Shown in pieces: positions 12,879 through 22,822 of a DNA stretch of 64,000 bases. How positions within the stretch are numbered: position 1 is the first letter of the stretch; each line of letters starts with the position of its first letter. The notes under the pieces are model-generated. The model made no database searches and had not been told where the DNA came from. It saw only the letters and a program-made list of their open reading frames with translations. Source of the stretch: Glycine soja (taxonomy: Eukaryota; Streptophyta; Magnoliopsida; Fabales; Fabaceae). A program made the position numbers and the translations under genes. Location of the stretch: the NCBI RefSeq assembly GCF_004193775.1, contig NC_041019.1:53853928-53917927 (forward strand), in the 5' to 3' direction.

Positions 12879-15043
12879 TCAACAAATCCTTTTAAGCCAT
12901 GCAAATATCTCATGACTGAAAGTGCTTCCCAATGCCACTCCTGCAAAAAGTCCACCCCCATACCCAATCCGAACCACTTTCCATGAATTCACCAAAAAAT
13001 CATGACTCATGATCACCATCAGAGGTAGGTACAGTAAATGGTAGCCCTGTATGTTCCTCACATTTCTTGAATAATTGATTCCCACAAAGTCCTTGGTTTC
13101 CCTCAAATGAACTGCCTTGGAATGTAGCAAACTGTTTAGTCTGTGGTGTTGGACCTGAGAGGTTGTTAAAGGACACACTAAAGTACGAAAGAAAGGATAG
13201 TTGTGCCAATTGTTGAGGAATCTTCCCTGATAAACTATTGAGTGAAAGGTCCAATGCTTCAAGGTTTAAAAGTTTCCCTAAGGAAGACGGAATGCTGCCA
13301 CTAAGCATGTTGTTGGAGAGGTTTCGGCATAACAAGGCCCGTTAAGTCTCCCATAACTTCTGGAATCTCCCCACATGATTTATTACTTGAAAGATCAATT
13401 GCTATCAAGTTGTAAAAACTCTTGGAGTTCTTCATAAACCATGACCAAAAGACTTGTTTCCCCCCAAATCCAACTGGGTAATGAATTAACATTATTGTTT
13501 GACATGTAAAGATATGCAAGTTTTGCCAAGTACTGGAGAAAATTTGGAAACTCAATCAAATTGCATGACCGCAAGCCTAACAATTGAATTTGAGAAAGGC
13601 TTACATTCGATGGATTTTTTCTACTAATTATTGACAATTTATTGAAAGATAATCTAACAAACAACAGCCTTTTGAGCATTAGAAACTTTTCAAGCTCTAA
13701 TTCTCCCTCCAACAAATTATAGGCCATAGAGAAAACTTCTAGGTTCTCAAGTTTGAAAAGGGAGTTTGGAATTGCACCCTGAAGATTGTATTCTGCAAGA
13801 TTCATGTAAGCTAAACTAGTTAGGTTCATTATCCAAGATGTAATTTGTCCACTTAAATTGCTGTGATGTAGGGATAATGCAGGTAGCTGGGTGAGATTTG
13901 CAAAACATAATGGAATCTTGCTGCCAATATTTGCAAACTCTAGACACAAATTATCTATTTTTGACAGCTTAAAAATCCATGAGATAGTGTCAGTAGTAAA
14001 TTCTTTCAAACCAACTCTCAGGGTGTGTAATTTGGTATGATATACCAAGAAAGAAGAAAGGTGGCACTTGAATTTGTTCTGTGTAATATCTAGAAACGTA
14101 AGCTGATAAAGGTTTCCAAATAAAGAAGCAATAGACCCCAAAAAATTGTAATATGGAATTGATAGCCAATTCAAAGAATTGAGATTTCCAATGGATGCAG
14201 GTAGTGTAACATAAAAACTTGTCTCCAGTAGATTTAATGACGTAATTTGCACACTTGTATAAAAATCAGGAAATTTACCAGTGAGGTATTCATTATTTCC
14301 CAAATCCTGACATCTCAATTTGGGAAGATGGAATGTTACAGCTGGAAATTCCCCATATAGTTCACAATGGTGAAGCGAGAGTAGTTGTAGAGAAGTAATA
14401 TTTGTAAATATATCAGCTGTACAAACGACGAAAGGGTCACATAATTAAGATGAAGAATTTCTAGATTAGTTGAGTTTTGAATTAAGCTTCTTAGAGTGGA
14501 TATTTCGAGACTCAAAAGATTGATTACAGATAGAGAATAATATGCACTACATAGATCAAGTGACAGTAACTTGGACAACTGTGCAAACTGATGTGGGATT
14601 TCACCAGAAAAATTAGCTACAGAAAGGTTTAGATATCTTAACTGTGAAAGCTCACCAATGCTCGATGGGATTTGAGATTGATTGAAGTGATTATCAGCAA
14701 GATCAAGACTTTGAAGGTGTTTGAGGTGAAAGAGGCTGCTATTAGCACCCATTGTACCAAAAATCTGACTGCTACTGGGATCAATGCCAACGACATGACC
14801 TGCTTTCTCATCACATTGAATGCCATCCCATGAGCAGCAATCAGTGTTGCATTCCAAGATACTATTTTAGGATAACTGAAAGGATTATAAGAAGACTTAC
14901 TAATAACAAACCTTTCCTTAATTTGCATCAAGGCATGACTTTCATCTTTGTGGCACAAAAAGATAATTAGTAACTGTGATTGAAGACAGTGATTAAAGCA
15001 AGAAAAACTGTACTGAGAGAGCAAAGGAACACCAAAACCCCAT
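12879..15043 (-). pseudogene. LRR receptor-like protein pseudogene (Cf-9 type)
   Basis: Clear homologue of the intact RLPs at 16267-19098 and 28288-31107, on the same strand. It starts with ATG at 15043 (MGFWCSFALS, signal peptide region) but meets an in-frame TAA about 16 codons later. Further frameshifts fall near 14860 and 14320-14400, in the LRR N-terminal cap and early LRRs, and again near 13300-13340 in the last LRRs. A large internal deletion joins the middle LRR text PSWIWGETSL directly to MVYEELQEF, removing roughly 200 residues of LRR that the paralogues keep. The C-terminal GYGGGLFAGVALG membrane helix and short tail end at 12879. No full receptor can be made. It may still be transcribed, but nothing here shows that. 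Confidence 0.93.
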
Positions 15044-15344
15044 TGTATCTTTCAACAATTTATAAGCTAAAATGTTCACATAAACAGCAAGATGCACTCA
15101 ATGGTATTTATGTTCAATTAATTGACTGCTTATGAAAAAATATCTAATTGATAACGTGCATTGACCGTTATTAGCTAGAAATGAAAATGTTTAGTCAGGA
15201 ACAGTGTCATGCATTAAATTGGCTAACACTATGGGTGCCGGTCCATTTCTAGTCTTTGCCTTAATTGTGAAGCTAACTTCAACTCCTATACAAAAAGTTT
15301 TCCCGTTAAATCCATATTAGTGTTTACACTCATAACTTGGCTGT

Positions 15345-15370
15345 TTATATATATATATATATATATATAT
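15345..15370. repeat. (AT)n microsatellite
   Basis: About 26 bases of AT dinucleotide in the 5' flank of the decayed RLP. Confidence 0.85.
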
Positions 15371-15675
15371 TTGAGTTGTCCTTCATTTTATCCGTCTTCC
15401 TATAAAATTTCAAGTATGAATTTTTTAGAGCAATACATAAATTTAGTTCGCCAAATAAGTATACGTAATCAATTTAACTAGTCCTTAAATTAAGGAAAAT
15501 TGAAAAATTGTTATGAATAATAAGAGAGAGAAACATAATAAAGAATTTCTTAAAATTGTAAAATAATGATAACTAAACAAAAATATTGATATGATCGATA
15601 AAATTATGTTATTGAATGTTGAATAAGTCACTTACTTGTACTGATAGATGTAGGGCTTGATTAAGTCACTTACTT

Positions 15676-15890
15676 TTACTGATGTATTGTAAGTGACTTA
15701 ATAGACCCTGTAAAATTGCATTGTGAAATTGATAACCAATTCAAAGACTTGATGTTTCCAATGGAAGCAGGTAGCGTACCACGAAACTTGTGGAATATAT
15801 CGAGTTCTACCATGGTAATTTGTGCACTTGAATGAAAATCAGGAAATTTACCAGTGAAGTTCTGGTTATTTCCCAAATTCAAGTCAAAAA
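15676..15890 (-). pseudogene. Solo RLP fragment (LRR region)
   Basis: About 70 codons related to the LRR segment of the neighbouring RLPs that begins LNLGNN and includes TGKFPDFHSSAQI, GTLPASIGN and SLNWLSISQCNFTGSI. No N-terminus, C-terminus or membrane segment accompanies it. It is a leftover of another gene copy or of unequal exchange between the flanking RLPs. Confidence 0.85.
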
Positions 15891-16266
15891 CATATTTACT
15901 TCTTATTCGAAGTAACTAAAAAATATTGACCCATGTATTACGCACAAACTTTTCTATTAGTAATATACTGTCTACAAAAACTTAGTTGTTTGTAGAAATA
16001 CTTCGGAATCTCACAAGAGAACTAAAATACTTTAAATACATTGATTAAAAAGAAAAAAGAAAATATTTATGCCTTAGATTCTCTCACTGTACAAGAAAGA
16101 ATCCAGATCCATTTACTTAAATATATGACACCATCTGAAAATCATAAAACACTCCCGCTAACAAAAAAAGGAAAAGAAAAGAAAAGAAAGAAAGAGGAAA
16201 TGACCACAAACGTTTGAAAAACATAGTCCACACATTAATATTCTGCTTCCTTATCTATGACTCAAC

Positions 16267-19098
16267 TCATATGACCCTTGTAAGCCATTCAAGTACTTCT
16301 TGGCCGAAAGTCCTTCCCAATGCTACTCCCACAAGAAGTCCACCCCCATACCCAATCAGAATAACTTTCCAGTCAAACTCAACCGAAAATCCAGAGTCTT
16401 GATCATCATCAGAGGCTGAACCAGGAGCAAATGGTGACCCTTCATCTTCCTCACATTTCTTCAATAATTGAATCCCACACAGTCCTTCGTTACCCTCAAA
16501 GTAACTACCTTCAAATGTACCAATCTGCTTATTTTGTGGTATAGGACCTGAGAGGTTGTTAAATGACACATTAAAGAACGACAGAAAGGTTAGTTCTGCC
16601 AATTGTTGGGGAATCTTCCCTGATAAACTGTTGAGAGAAAGATCCAATGTTTCAAGGTTTGAAAGCTTCCCTAAGGAAGATGGAATGCTACCACTAAGCA
16701 TGTTGTTGGACAGGTTGAGCAAAACTAGGCCTGTTAAGTTTCCTATAACATCTGGAATCTCCCCACTGAATTTGTTACTTGAAAGATCAACGGCTATAAG
16801 GTTGTAAAACTCTTGGAGATCTCCATAAACCATGACCATGCCTTTGTTAAACATTGTAAATGAATAAGTATCAATATATTGCCGCCATCTGTACCTTCCC
16901 AACACCCAATAGGTCAAATAATTCTCATACTGTAATTGATTCTTGTTTGAAGCTTTCATGGTTTTCCATTGGTCGATTATTTTGGAAGGCAAACTTCCAG
17001 AGAACTGATTGCGAGAAAGATCGATGATGTGCAGTTTGGGAAATGTGCATGCTGTAGGGCACCTTATAGATCCATACAAATGATTATCACGTAAAGCAAC
17101 AACTTTCAGCTCCGGATGAGTTCCCAGCCAACAGGGAAATGAATCATTCATTTGGTTATGGCTGATATCAATATACTCGAGCATTCTACACTTTAGCAGT
17201 GCTCTTGGAATTTGACCATGCAGATTGTTATTGCTTAAATCAATCATTCTCAGTGCACTTGTTATCATATATGTCTGAGGAACTGGGCCAGACAATTTGT
17301 TTCCTTTTAGCACCAAAGACTGTAGAGATTGGATAGAACTTCCCAAACATGAGGGAACCATGCCGGTTAAGTTGTTAAATGATAAATCAAGATGCACAAG
17401 AGATTTCAAATTGCATATCAGTGGGGATATATTTCCTACCAATGAGCTGTGGGAAACAATTAAGCCCTGAAGACTTGTTCGAAGAGTTGTTTTCCCCCCC
17501 ATCCAAATCGGGAAGGAATTGACACTATTGTTTGACATAAAAAGAACTGACAGTTTAGGCAAGTCCCGGAGAAAATTTGGAAACTCACTCAAATTACAAG
17601 AACGCAAACCTAAAAATCCAATTTGAGAAACGCTTACATTGGATGGATTTTTTCCATATATTAATGACAATTTATTGTAAGATAATCCAAGAACACGTAG
17701 CTTTTTTAGCATTAGAAACTTGTCAAGTTCTAATTCTCCCTCCAACTGATTATAGGCCACATTAAAAAATTCTAGGTTCTCATGTTTGAAGAGAGAGTTT
17801 GGAATTGCACCCTGAAGATTATTTTCTGCAAGAAAAATGTAAGCTAAATTAGTTAGGTTCGTTATCCAGGATGGAATTTGTCCACATAAATTGCTGTGAT
17901 ATATGGATAAGGCAGATAGCTGAGTGAGATTTGCAAAACATAATGGAATCTTGCTGCCAATATGAACCACGTTAAGATCCAAATCATCTATTCCTGACAG
18001 CTTACAAATCCATGAGATGGTGTCAGTAGTAAATTCATTAAAACCAACTCTCAGGGTGTGCAATTTGGTAAGATTTGCCAAGAATGAAGAAAGATGGCCC
18101 TTGAATGTGTTGTTTGCAATATCTAGAAATGTAAGCTGAGAGAGGTTTCCAAACGAAGAAGGAATGATCCCTGAAAAGTTGCATTGAGAAATTGATAACC
18201 AAGTCAAAGACTTGAGATTTCCAATAGATGCAGGTAGTGTACCATAGAAACTTGTGGAAGCGAGTTTTAAGGTGATAATTTGTGCACTTGAATGAAAATC
18301 TGGAAATTTACCTCTGAGGTTTAGGTTATTTTCCAAATCCAGATGTCTCAAGTTTGCAAGATGGAATATTCTAGCTGGAAATTCCCCATATAGTTCACAA
18401 TTGTAAAGAGAGAGTTGACGCAAAGATGTAATGTTTGTGAATATATCAGGTACGGAAGATGAAATGGTCACCAAATCAAGAAGAAGTATTTCAAGATTAG
18501 TTGAGTTTTGAATTAAGCTTCTTAGAGTGGATATTTTCAAACTCAAAAGATAGTCTGCATTGTCAGAATCAGAATAAAACGTCCCACATATATCAACAGA
18601 CAGTAACTTGGACAATCGTGAAACTTGTTGTGGGATTTCACCAAAAAAATAGGCTTGAGAAAGGTTCAGATACCTTAACTGTGAAAGCTCACCAATCCTA
18701 GAAGGAATTTGAGAGTAATTGAAGTGATTATCAGCAAGATCAAGACTTTGAAGATGTTTGAGGTGAAAGAGGCTGCTATTAGCATCCATTGTACCATAGA
18801 TGTGACTGCTACTGAGATCAACACCAATGACATGAGCTGTGTGGTGATCACATTGAATGCCTTCCCATGAGCAGCAATCAGTGGTTTCATTCCAAGATGC
18901 TATTTTAGGATAACTAAAAGGATTAGAAGAAGCAGACTTATTAATAACAAACCTTTCCTTAAATTGTAACAAGGCACGGCTTTCAATTTCATGGCAACTT
19001 TTTGGAGGAACGAAAATGAGACAATTAGCTGTGAATGAAAACAGTGAATAAAGCAACAAAAACTCTATTGACAGGCCAAAAGACCACCTAAACCACAT
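16267..19098 (-). CDS. LRR receptor-like protein (Cf-9/RLP type), intact, single exon
   Basis: Predicted 943-residue cell-surface receptor without a kinase. Order: signal peptide (MWFRWSFGLSIEFLLLYSLF), cysteine-bearing LRR cap with WNETTDCCSWEGIQC, about 28 plant-type extracellular LRRs (LxxLxLxxNxxxGxIP), a non-LRR island after about residue 705 (the NKNQLQYENYLTYW region), the final LRRs, a GLCG...KKC cap, an acidic ASDDDQDSG stretch, a membrane helix LIGYGGGLLVGVALG with GxxxG spacing, and a short cytoplasmic tail. In this family the GxxxG helix pairs with the adaptor kinase SOBIR1; the usual role is detecting pathogen or damage signals, ligand unknown here. The frame stays open 18 codons upstream to a GTG at 19152, but the first ATG is 19098. 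A copia element is inserted 58 bases upstream in the same orientation and probably affects expression. Confidence 0.95.
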   Translation of the reverse strand: MWFRWSFGLSIEFLLLYSLFSFTANCLIFVPPKSCHEIESRALLQFKERFVINKSASSNPFSYPKIASWNETTDCCSWEGIQCDHHTAHVIGVDLSSSHIYGTMDANSSLFHLKHLQSLDLADNHFNYSQIPSRIGELSQLRYLNLSQAYFFGEIPQQVSRLSKLLSVDICGTFYSDSDNADYLLSLKISTLRSLIQNSTNLEILLLDLVTISSSVPDIFTNITSLRQLSLYNCELYGEFPARIFHLANLRHLDLENNLNLRGKFPDFHSSAQIITLKLASTSFYGTLPASIGNLKSLTWLSISQCNFSGIIPSSFGNLSQLTFLDIANNTFKGHLSSFLANLTKLHTLRVGFNEFTTDTISWICKLSGIDDLDLNVVHIGSKIPLCFANLTQLSALSIYHSNLCGQIPSWITNLTNLAYIFLAENNLQGAIPNSLFKHENLEFFNVAYNQLEGELELDKFLMLKKLRVLGLSYNKLSLIYGKNPSNVSVSQIGFLGLRSCNLSEFPNFLRDLPKLSVLFMSNNSVNSFPIWMGGKTTLRTSLQGLIVSHSSLVGNISPLICNLKSLVHLDLSFNNLTGMVPSCLGSSIQSLQSLVLKGNKLSGPVPQTYMITSALRMIDLSNNNLHGQIPRALLKCRMLEYIDISHNQMNDSFPCWLGTHPELKVVALRDNHLYGSIRCPTACTFPKLHIIDLSRNQFSGSLPSKIIDQWKTMKASNKNQLQYENYLTYWVLGRYRWRQYIDTYSFTMFNKGMVMVYGDLQEFYNLIAVDLSSNKFSGEIPDVIGNLTGLVLLNLSNNMLSGSIPSSLGKLSNLETLDLSLNSLSGKIPQQLAELTFLSFFNVSFNNLSGPIPQNKQIGTFEGSYFEGNEGLCGIQLLKKCEEDEGSPFAPGSASDDDQDSGFSVEFDWKVILIGYGGGLLVGVALGRTFGQEVLEWLTRVI

Positions 19099-19156
19099 TG
19101 TATCTCTTAATAATTTATTAGCTGAAGTGCTCACATAAACAGTTAGATGCACTGAG

Positions 19157-19631
19157 TGTTGGTTAAATTTGAAAATCGAGATAATACTTGGATAAATCTG
19201 AAGTCGTGTATAACACTTTCAGATTGAATCAAATTTCGGGGTTCAACCAAAATTGTTCAATCGGATAAAATCAGAAGATTATAATTCAAGATTTTTGTTT
19301 TGGTCTTGTATGTTTTGTCACACCGTTATGCTTTCTGAACCAAAATGATTATTTATAATCAAAGAACAGATGGTTTTTGGCGGTTGATGGAAGTTTTTTC
19401 TATTTTAAAAACTGTCGTTGATGAAAGTTTTAGTAACTTCCATGTAACTTCCAACCGTTGATGGAAGTTTTTGTAACTTCCATGTAACTTCCAACCGTTG
19501 ATGGAAGTTTTAGTAACTTCCATGTAACTTCCAACCTTTGCCTAAACCGAACATCTCGTTATTACATTAAAACAAGTGTGCACTCTTATTTTAACATAAT
19601 AAAGAGATCAATTACACTAAAATGTCCAACA
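19157..19631 (-). repeat. 3' LTR of the copia element
   Basis: 475 bases, adjacent to the RLP leader. It contains three tandem units of about 40 bases (about 19415-19535), each pairing GGAAGTTTT with AACTTCC. It lies sense to the RLP at 16267-19098. Confidence 0.95.
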
Positions 19632-20165
19632 AACCTCCCCCATTTTAGTGTAATTACCGATCAAATCACCAAAGTCATAACATACCACAAACTACTGCAT
19701 AGACGAAATATCGTGACGATTGAATTTCATCTTAGCAAATTATACGTTTCAAATATTCGAATATCAGGGTGTCACTAAGGATTGAACCCTTTCTATTCAT
19801 AATGAATACATGAAGATAATCTGCACAATAGTTTATAACATTACTCTTGCTCGACACTAGTTTTACTAGCCTGTGTCCCTATCCTTCATAAGCATATCAA
19901 AGCCAAGTCCCAACTTCTTGAAACGGCTAAACTTCATGCTTATATAGGTAGTCCTTTTCTTTTTTTTTTTGCACCTGCAAATGCAATTTTTCAAAAGAAC
20001 CATTAAGAAGTTATACTTCAACCTCCTTAACTTGCAGAACCGAACACATTCCTTTTGGGATACTTTCGATGATGTGTTCCAATCTCTACATGTTAAGCTT
20101 TCCACATTGAATTCAGCACCTAATGTCATATTAGATGGGAATTGGGTATCTTAACATAAGAGATT

Positions 20166-21365
20166 TCAGATGGACTTTAATCCTAATCCCACAGTCGACC
20201 TTTTCACGAGATCTCTACTTAACCCTTTGGTTAAATGATCGGCCAAATTATGCTGAGTTCTCACAGTCCTACATCCCCAAATTTTGAGATAACTCAAATT
20301 TGGTGTCTTTTTGTGCCAAAGTTCATATGGGGTAACCTTATTCCTTTTGTTAGGAATTCGGTTCAACAAGTAACAGGCTGCCAACATAGCCTCACCCCAA
20401 AATCCTTCACTTAAACCCGAATAGGATAACATGGAATTCACCATTTCTTTCAAGGTTCTATTCTTCCTTTCGGCTACACCATTCTGTTGTGGTGTATAGG
20501 GAACTGTAGTTTGATGTATTATTCCAGTAGATTGAAAATAAACTAGATCATAATACTCACCTCCCCTATCCGTACGAAGAGTTTTGATTAGCCCATTTTG
20601 ATGAAGTTCTACCTCTTTCTTATAAATTTTAAATTTATCAAGAGCTTCATCTTTTGTATTTAATAAATATACATAACAATACCTTGATGCATCATCAATA
20701 AAAGTAACAAGATATTTTTTATGACCTAATGATGGAGTAGCATGCAAATCACACAAATCACTATGAATAAGGTCTGAGACTTTAGTCTCACTTTTAACAT
20801 CCTTAAAAGGTTTCCTAGTGGTCTTGGTCAACATGCAAGTTTTGCATTTTTCAATGTTCATATCAAAAGGAGGAATCATACTTGTTTTTGACATATCTTT
20901 TAATCTTTTGTAATGAACATGTCCTAATCTAGCATGCCAAATTTCTGATTTTGTCATATTAATTATAGAACTACACGAGGCCATACAAACAGATTCATGA
21001 ACAAAAGGAACATCAATGTTTAATTTAAACATTCCATTACAACGATAACCAAATCCAACAAACGAACCATGTCTTGACAAGATGTACTTGTCACTTTCAA
21101 GTACTTGCTTGAAACCACAATTATTTAAAACCATACCAGACAATAAGTTCTTACGAATACCAGGTACAAATAAGACATTATCCAAATACAAACTTTTTCT
21201 GAAAGTAAAAACTAAATTCACACAACCTAATCCTAGGATTGGTTCAGTTGCAACATTGCCCATTTTCGCAATAGAGTCATCATCGATTGGTCTAAATTCC
21301 TTGAACCAACAACGATCTTTGCACACATGGCTTGTTGCTCCCGAATCAAACCACCAAGCAACGTA
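20166..21365 (-). pseudogene. Copia pol remnant: protease and integrase fused to RNase H tail
   Basis: Frame open from 21365 to the stop at 20166. It starts with the retroviral-type aspartic protease motif WWFDSGATSH. The integrase zinc region follows (HARLGHVHYKRL ... CKTCM), then the DDE core signs HSDLCD, RTDRGGEY and QNGVAERKNR. After NLSYLKIWGCR the sequence jumps straight to TQHNLADHLTKGLSRDL, which in complete elements lies at the very end of RNase H. The reverse transcriptase and most of RNase H are therefore missing, roughly 2 kb of coding sequence, and the join keeps the frame. It could supply protease and integrase fragments at best. Confidence 0.9.
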
Positions 21366-22318
21366 TCATCTTGCACATAGAATGCATCAGATATTAGTGA
21401 TACATAATTTGAATTCGTATTCGAATTAAAATTATTCACTACAATCTGACCTTGTTGCTTTTCAGGATCATTAGACCCACTTGGACCAGCCTTGTTCTTT
21501 CCTTTGAACACCCGGCAATCCCTCTTTAAATGACCAGGTTTCCCACACTTCCAACATGACAATTTTGTCTGTTTGTTTGGACCTTTGTTCTTATTTCCTT
21601 GAAATTTTCGTTTGTTACCTTTAGCATTGTAATTTTGCTTAACTGTTTCACTTTCCTCTACCATATTAACGGAAGAGGAACCTGCTACATTTTTATCATT
21701 GACTTTGTCAATTTCCTGATCCCTCAGCGACTCCTCAATCATGAAATGACTACCGAGTTGAACCAGAGTCAACTCTTCCTTCTTATGTTTCAAGGTATGC
21801 TTGAAGTCTTTCCAAGAAGAAGGCAGTTTATCAATTATAGATGAAACTGCAATGGATTCATCCATTTTCAAATCATGTTGAGTAAACTGACCCAAAATCT
21901 GCAGCAGTTTATTATATTGTTCCATAACAGGCCTCGAATCAATCATTTTGTAATTAAAGAAATTACTAACTAAGAATTTGTTACTTGAAGCATCTTCTGC
22001 CATATACTTGGATTCAAGAGAGTCCCATAATTCCTTAGTAGACTCAACATTTTGATAAATATCAAAGAGAGAGTCAGACATACCGTTCAGAATGTGTCCA
22101 CGACAAATGTAATCGTCGTTCTCCCATTTCGAACGCTTCCTTGTTTGATCCAGAGTTTCGTCTTCCATAAACACCGACATCAGTGTACTCAGCACATACA
22201 CCACATTCAATGTTGTCAAGAGAAAGTGCATCTTCTTCTGCCATCTTCTGAAATCCTGCCCTTCAAACTTGTCCAACTTCGCAAACTTGCTTGTCATCTT
22301 CGAACTATCGTTCGTCAT
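21233..22318 (-). CDS. Copia Gag with zinc knuckle
   Basis: 361-codon frame starting with ATG at 22318, only 24 bases inside the 5' LTR. It carries the copia Gag core (FEGQDFRRWQKKM, LWDSLESKY, DKLPSSWKDFKHTL) and one CCHC zinc knuckle CWKCGKPGHLKRDC. The last residues after YVQDDT run out of frame relative to protease. A small frameshift near 21360-21366 separates Gag from pol, and a stop codon begins the pol frame exactly there. In the intact family Gag and pol are usually one polyprotein, so this is probably a mutation rather than a programmed shift. Confidence 0.85.
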   Translation of the reverse strand: MTNDSSKMTSKFAKLDKFEGQDFRRWQKKMHFLLTTLNVVYVLSTLMSVFMEDETLDQTRKRSKWENDDYICRGHILNGMSDSLFDIYQNVESTKELWDSLESKYMAEDASSNKFLVSNFFNYKMIDSRPVMEQYNKLLQILGQFTQHDLKMDESIAVSSIIDKLPSSWKDFKHTLKHKKEELTLVQLGSHFMIEESLRDQEIDKVNDKNVAGSSSVNMVEESETVKQNYNAKGNKRKFQGNKNKGPNKQTKLSCWKCGKPGHLKRDCRVFKGKNKAGPSGSNDPEKQQGQIVVNNFNSNTNSNYVSLISDAFYVQDDTLLGGLIREQQAMCAKIVVGSRNLDQSMMTLLRKWAMLQLNQS

Positions 22319-22324
22319 CTCGAA

Positions 22325-22422
22325 AAATTTGATTCAATCTTTTGTTGGTTAAATTTGAAAATCGAGATAATACTTGGATAAATCTGAAGTCGTGTATAAC
22401 ACTTTCAGATTGAATCAAATTT
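22325..22422. other. 16-base inverted repeat linking copia leader and LTR
   Basis: AAATTTGATTCAATCT (22325-22340) lies just inside the 5' LTR where a primer-binding site belongs. Its exact reverse complement AGATTGAATCAAATTT is at 22407-22422 within that LTR. No TGG-initiated tRNA-complementary site is seen between the LTR and the Gag ATG. The transcript could fold or prime on itself here; this is inference. Confidence 0.75.
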
Positions 22423-22817
22423 CGGGGTTCAACCAAAATTGTTCAATCGGATAAAATCAGAATATTATAATTCAAGAATTTTGTTTTCGTCTTGTATGTT
22501 TTGTCACACCGTTATGCTTTCTGAACCAAAATGATTATTTATAATCAAAGAACAGGTGGTTTTTGGCGGTTGATGGAAGTTTTTTCTATTTTAAAAACTG
22601 CCGTTGATGAAAGTTTTAGTAACTTCCATGTAACTTCCAACCGTTGATGGAAGTTTTTGTAACTTCCATGTAACTTCCAACCGTTGATGGAAGTTTTAGT
22701 AACTTCCATGTAACTTCCAACATTTGCCTAAACCGAACATCTCGTTATTACATTAAAATAAGCGTGCACTCTTATTTTAACATAATAAAGAGATCAATTA
22801 CACTAAAATGTTCAACA
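22343..22817 (-). repeat. 5' LTR of the copia element
   Basis: 475 bases, nearly identical to the copy at 19157-19631. A TATA-like ATTATAATATT lies at about 22461-22471 on the minus strand, 40-45 bases before the inverted-repeat sequence. Confidence 0.95.
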
Positions 22818-22822
22818 CTGAG

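Larger units (their letters stand above)
19157..22817 (-). mobile_element. Non-autonomous Ty1/copia LTR retrotransposon
   Basis: Two 475-base LTRs starting TGTTGG and ending CAACA flank a 2.7-kb interior. The 5-base target duplication CTGAG (19152-19156 and 22818-22822) is intact. Joining the flanks rebuilds sequence matching the RLP 5' flank near 31155, which proves the insertion. The order gag-protease-integrase with ORFs on the minus strand is the copia order. A purine-rich tract (GGGGGAGGTT on the minus strand) abuts the 3' LTR. By eye the LTRs differ at about 9 of 475 positions, which points to a recent insertion, likely under about one million years. The interior lacks reverse transcriptase and most of RNase H. 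Confidence 0.95.

Noticed and set aside
19099..19152. GTG as the start of the RLP, adding 18 residues
   Set aside because: GTG starts are rare in plants; the ATG at 19098 gives a normal signal peptide. Kept only as an observation.
21082..21429. 115-codon + strand frame inside the copia element
   Set aside because: Antisense shadow of gag/pol.
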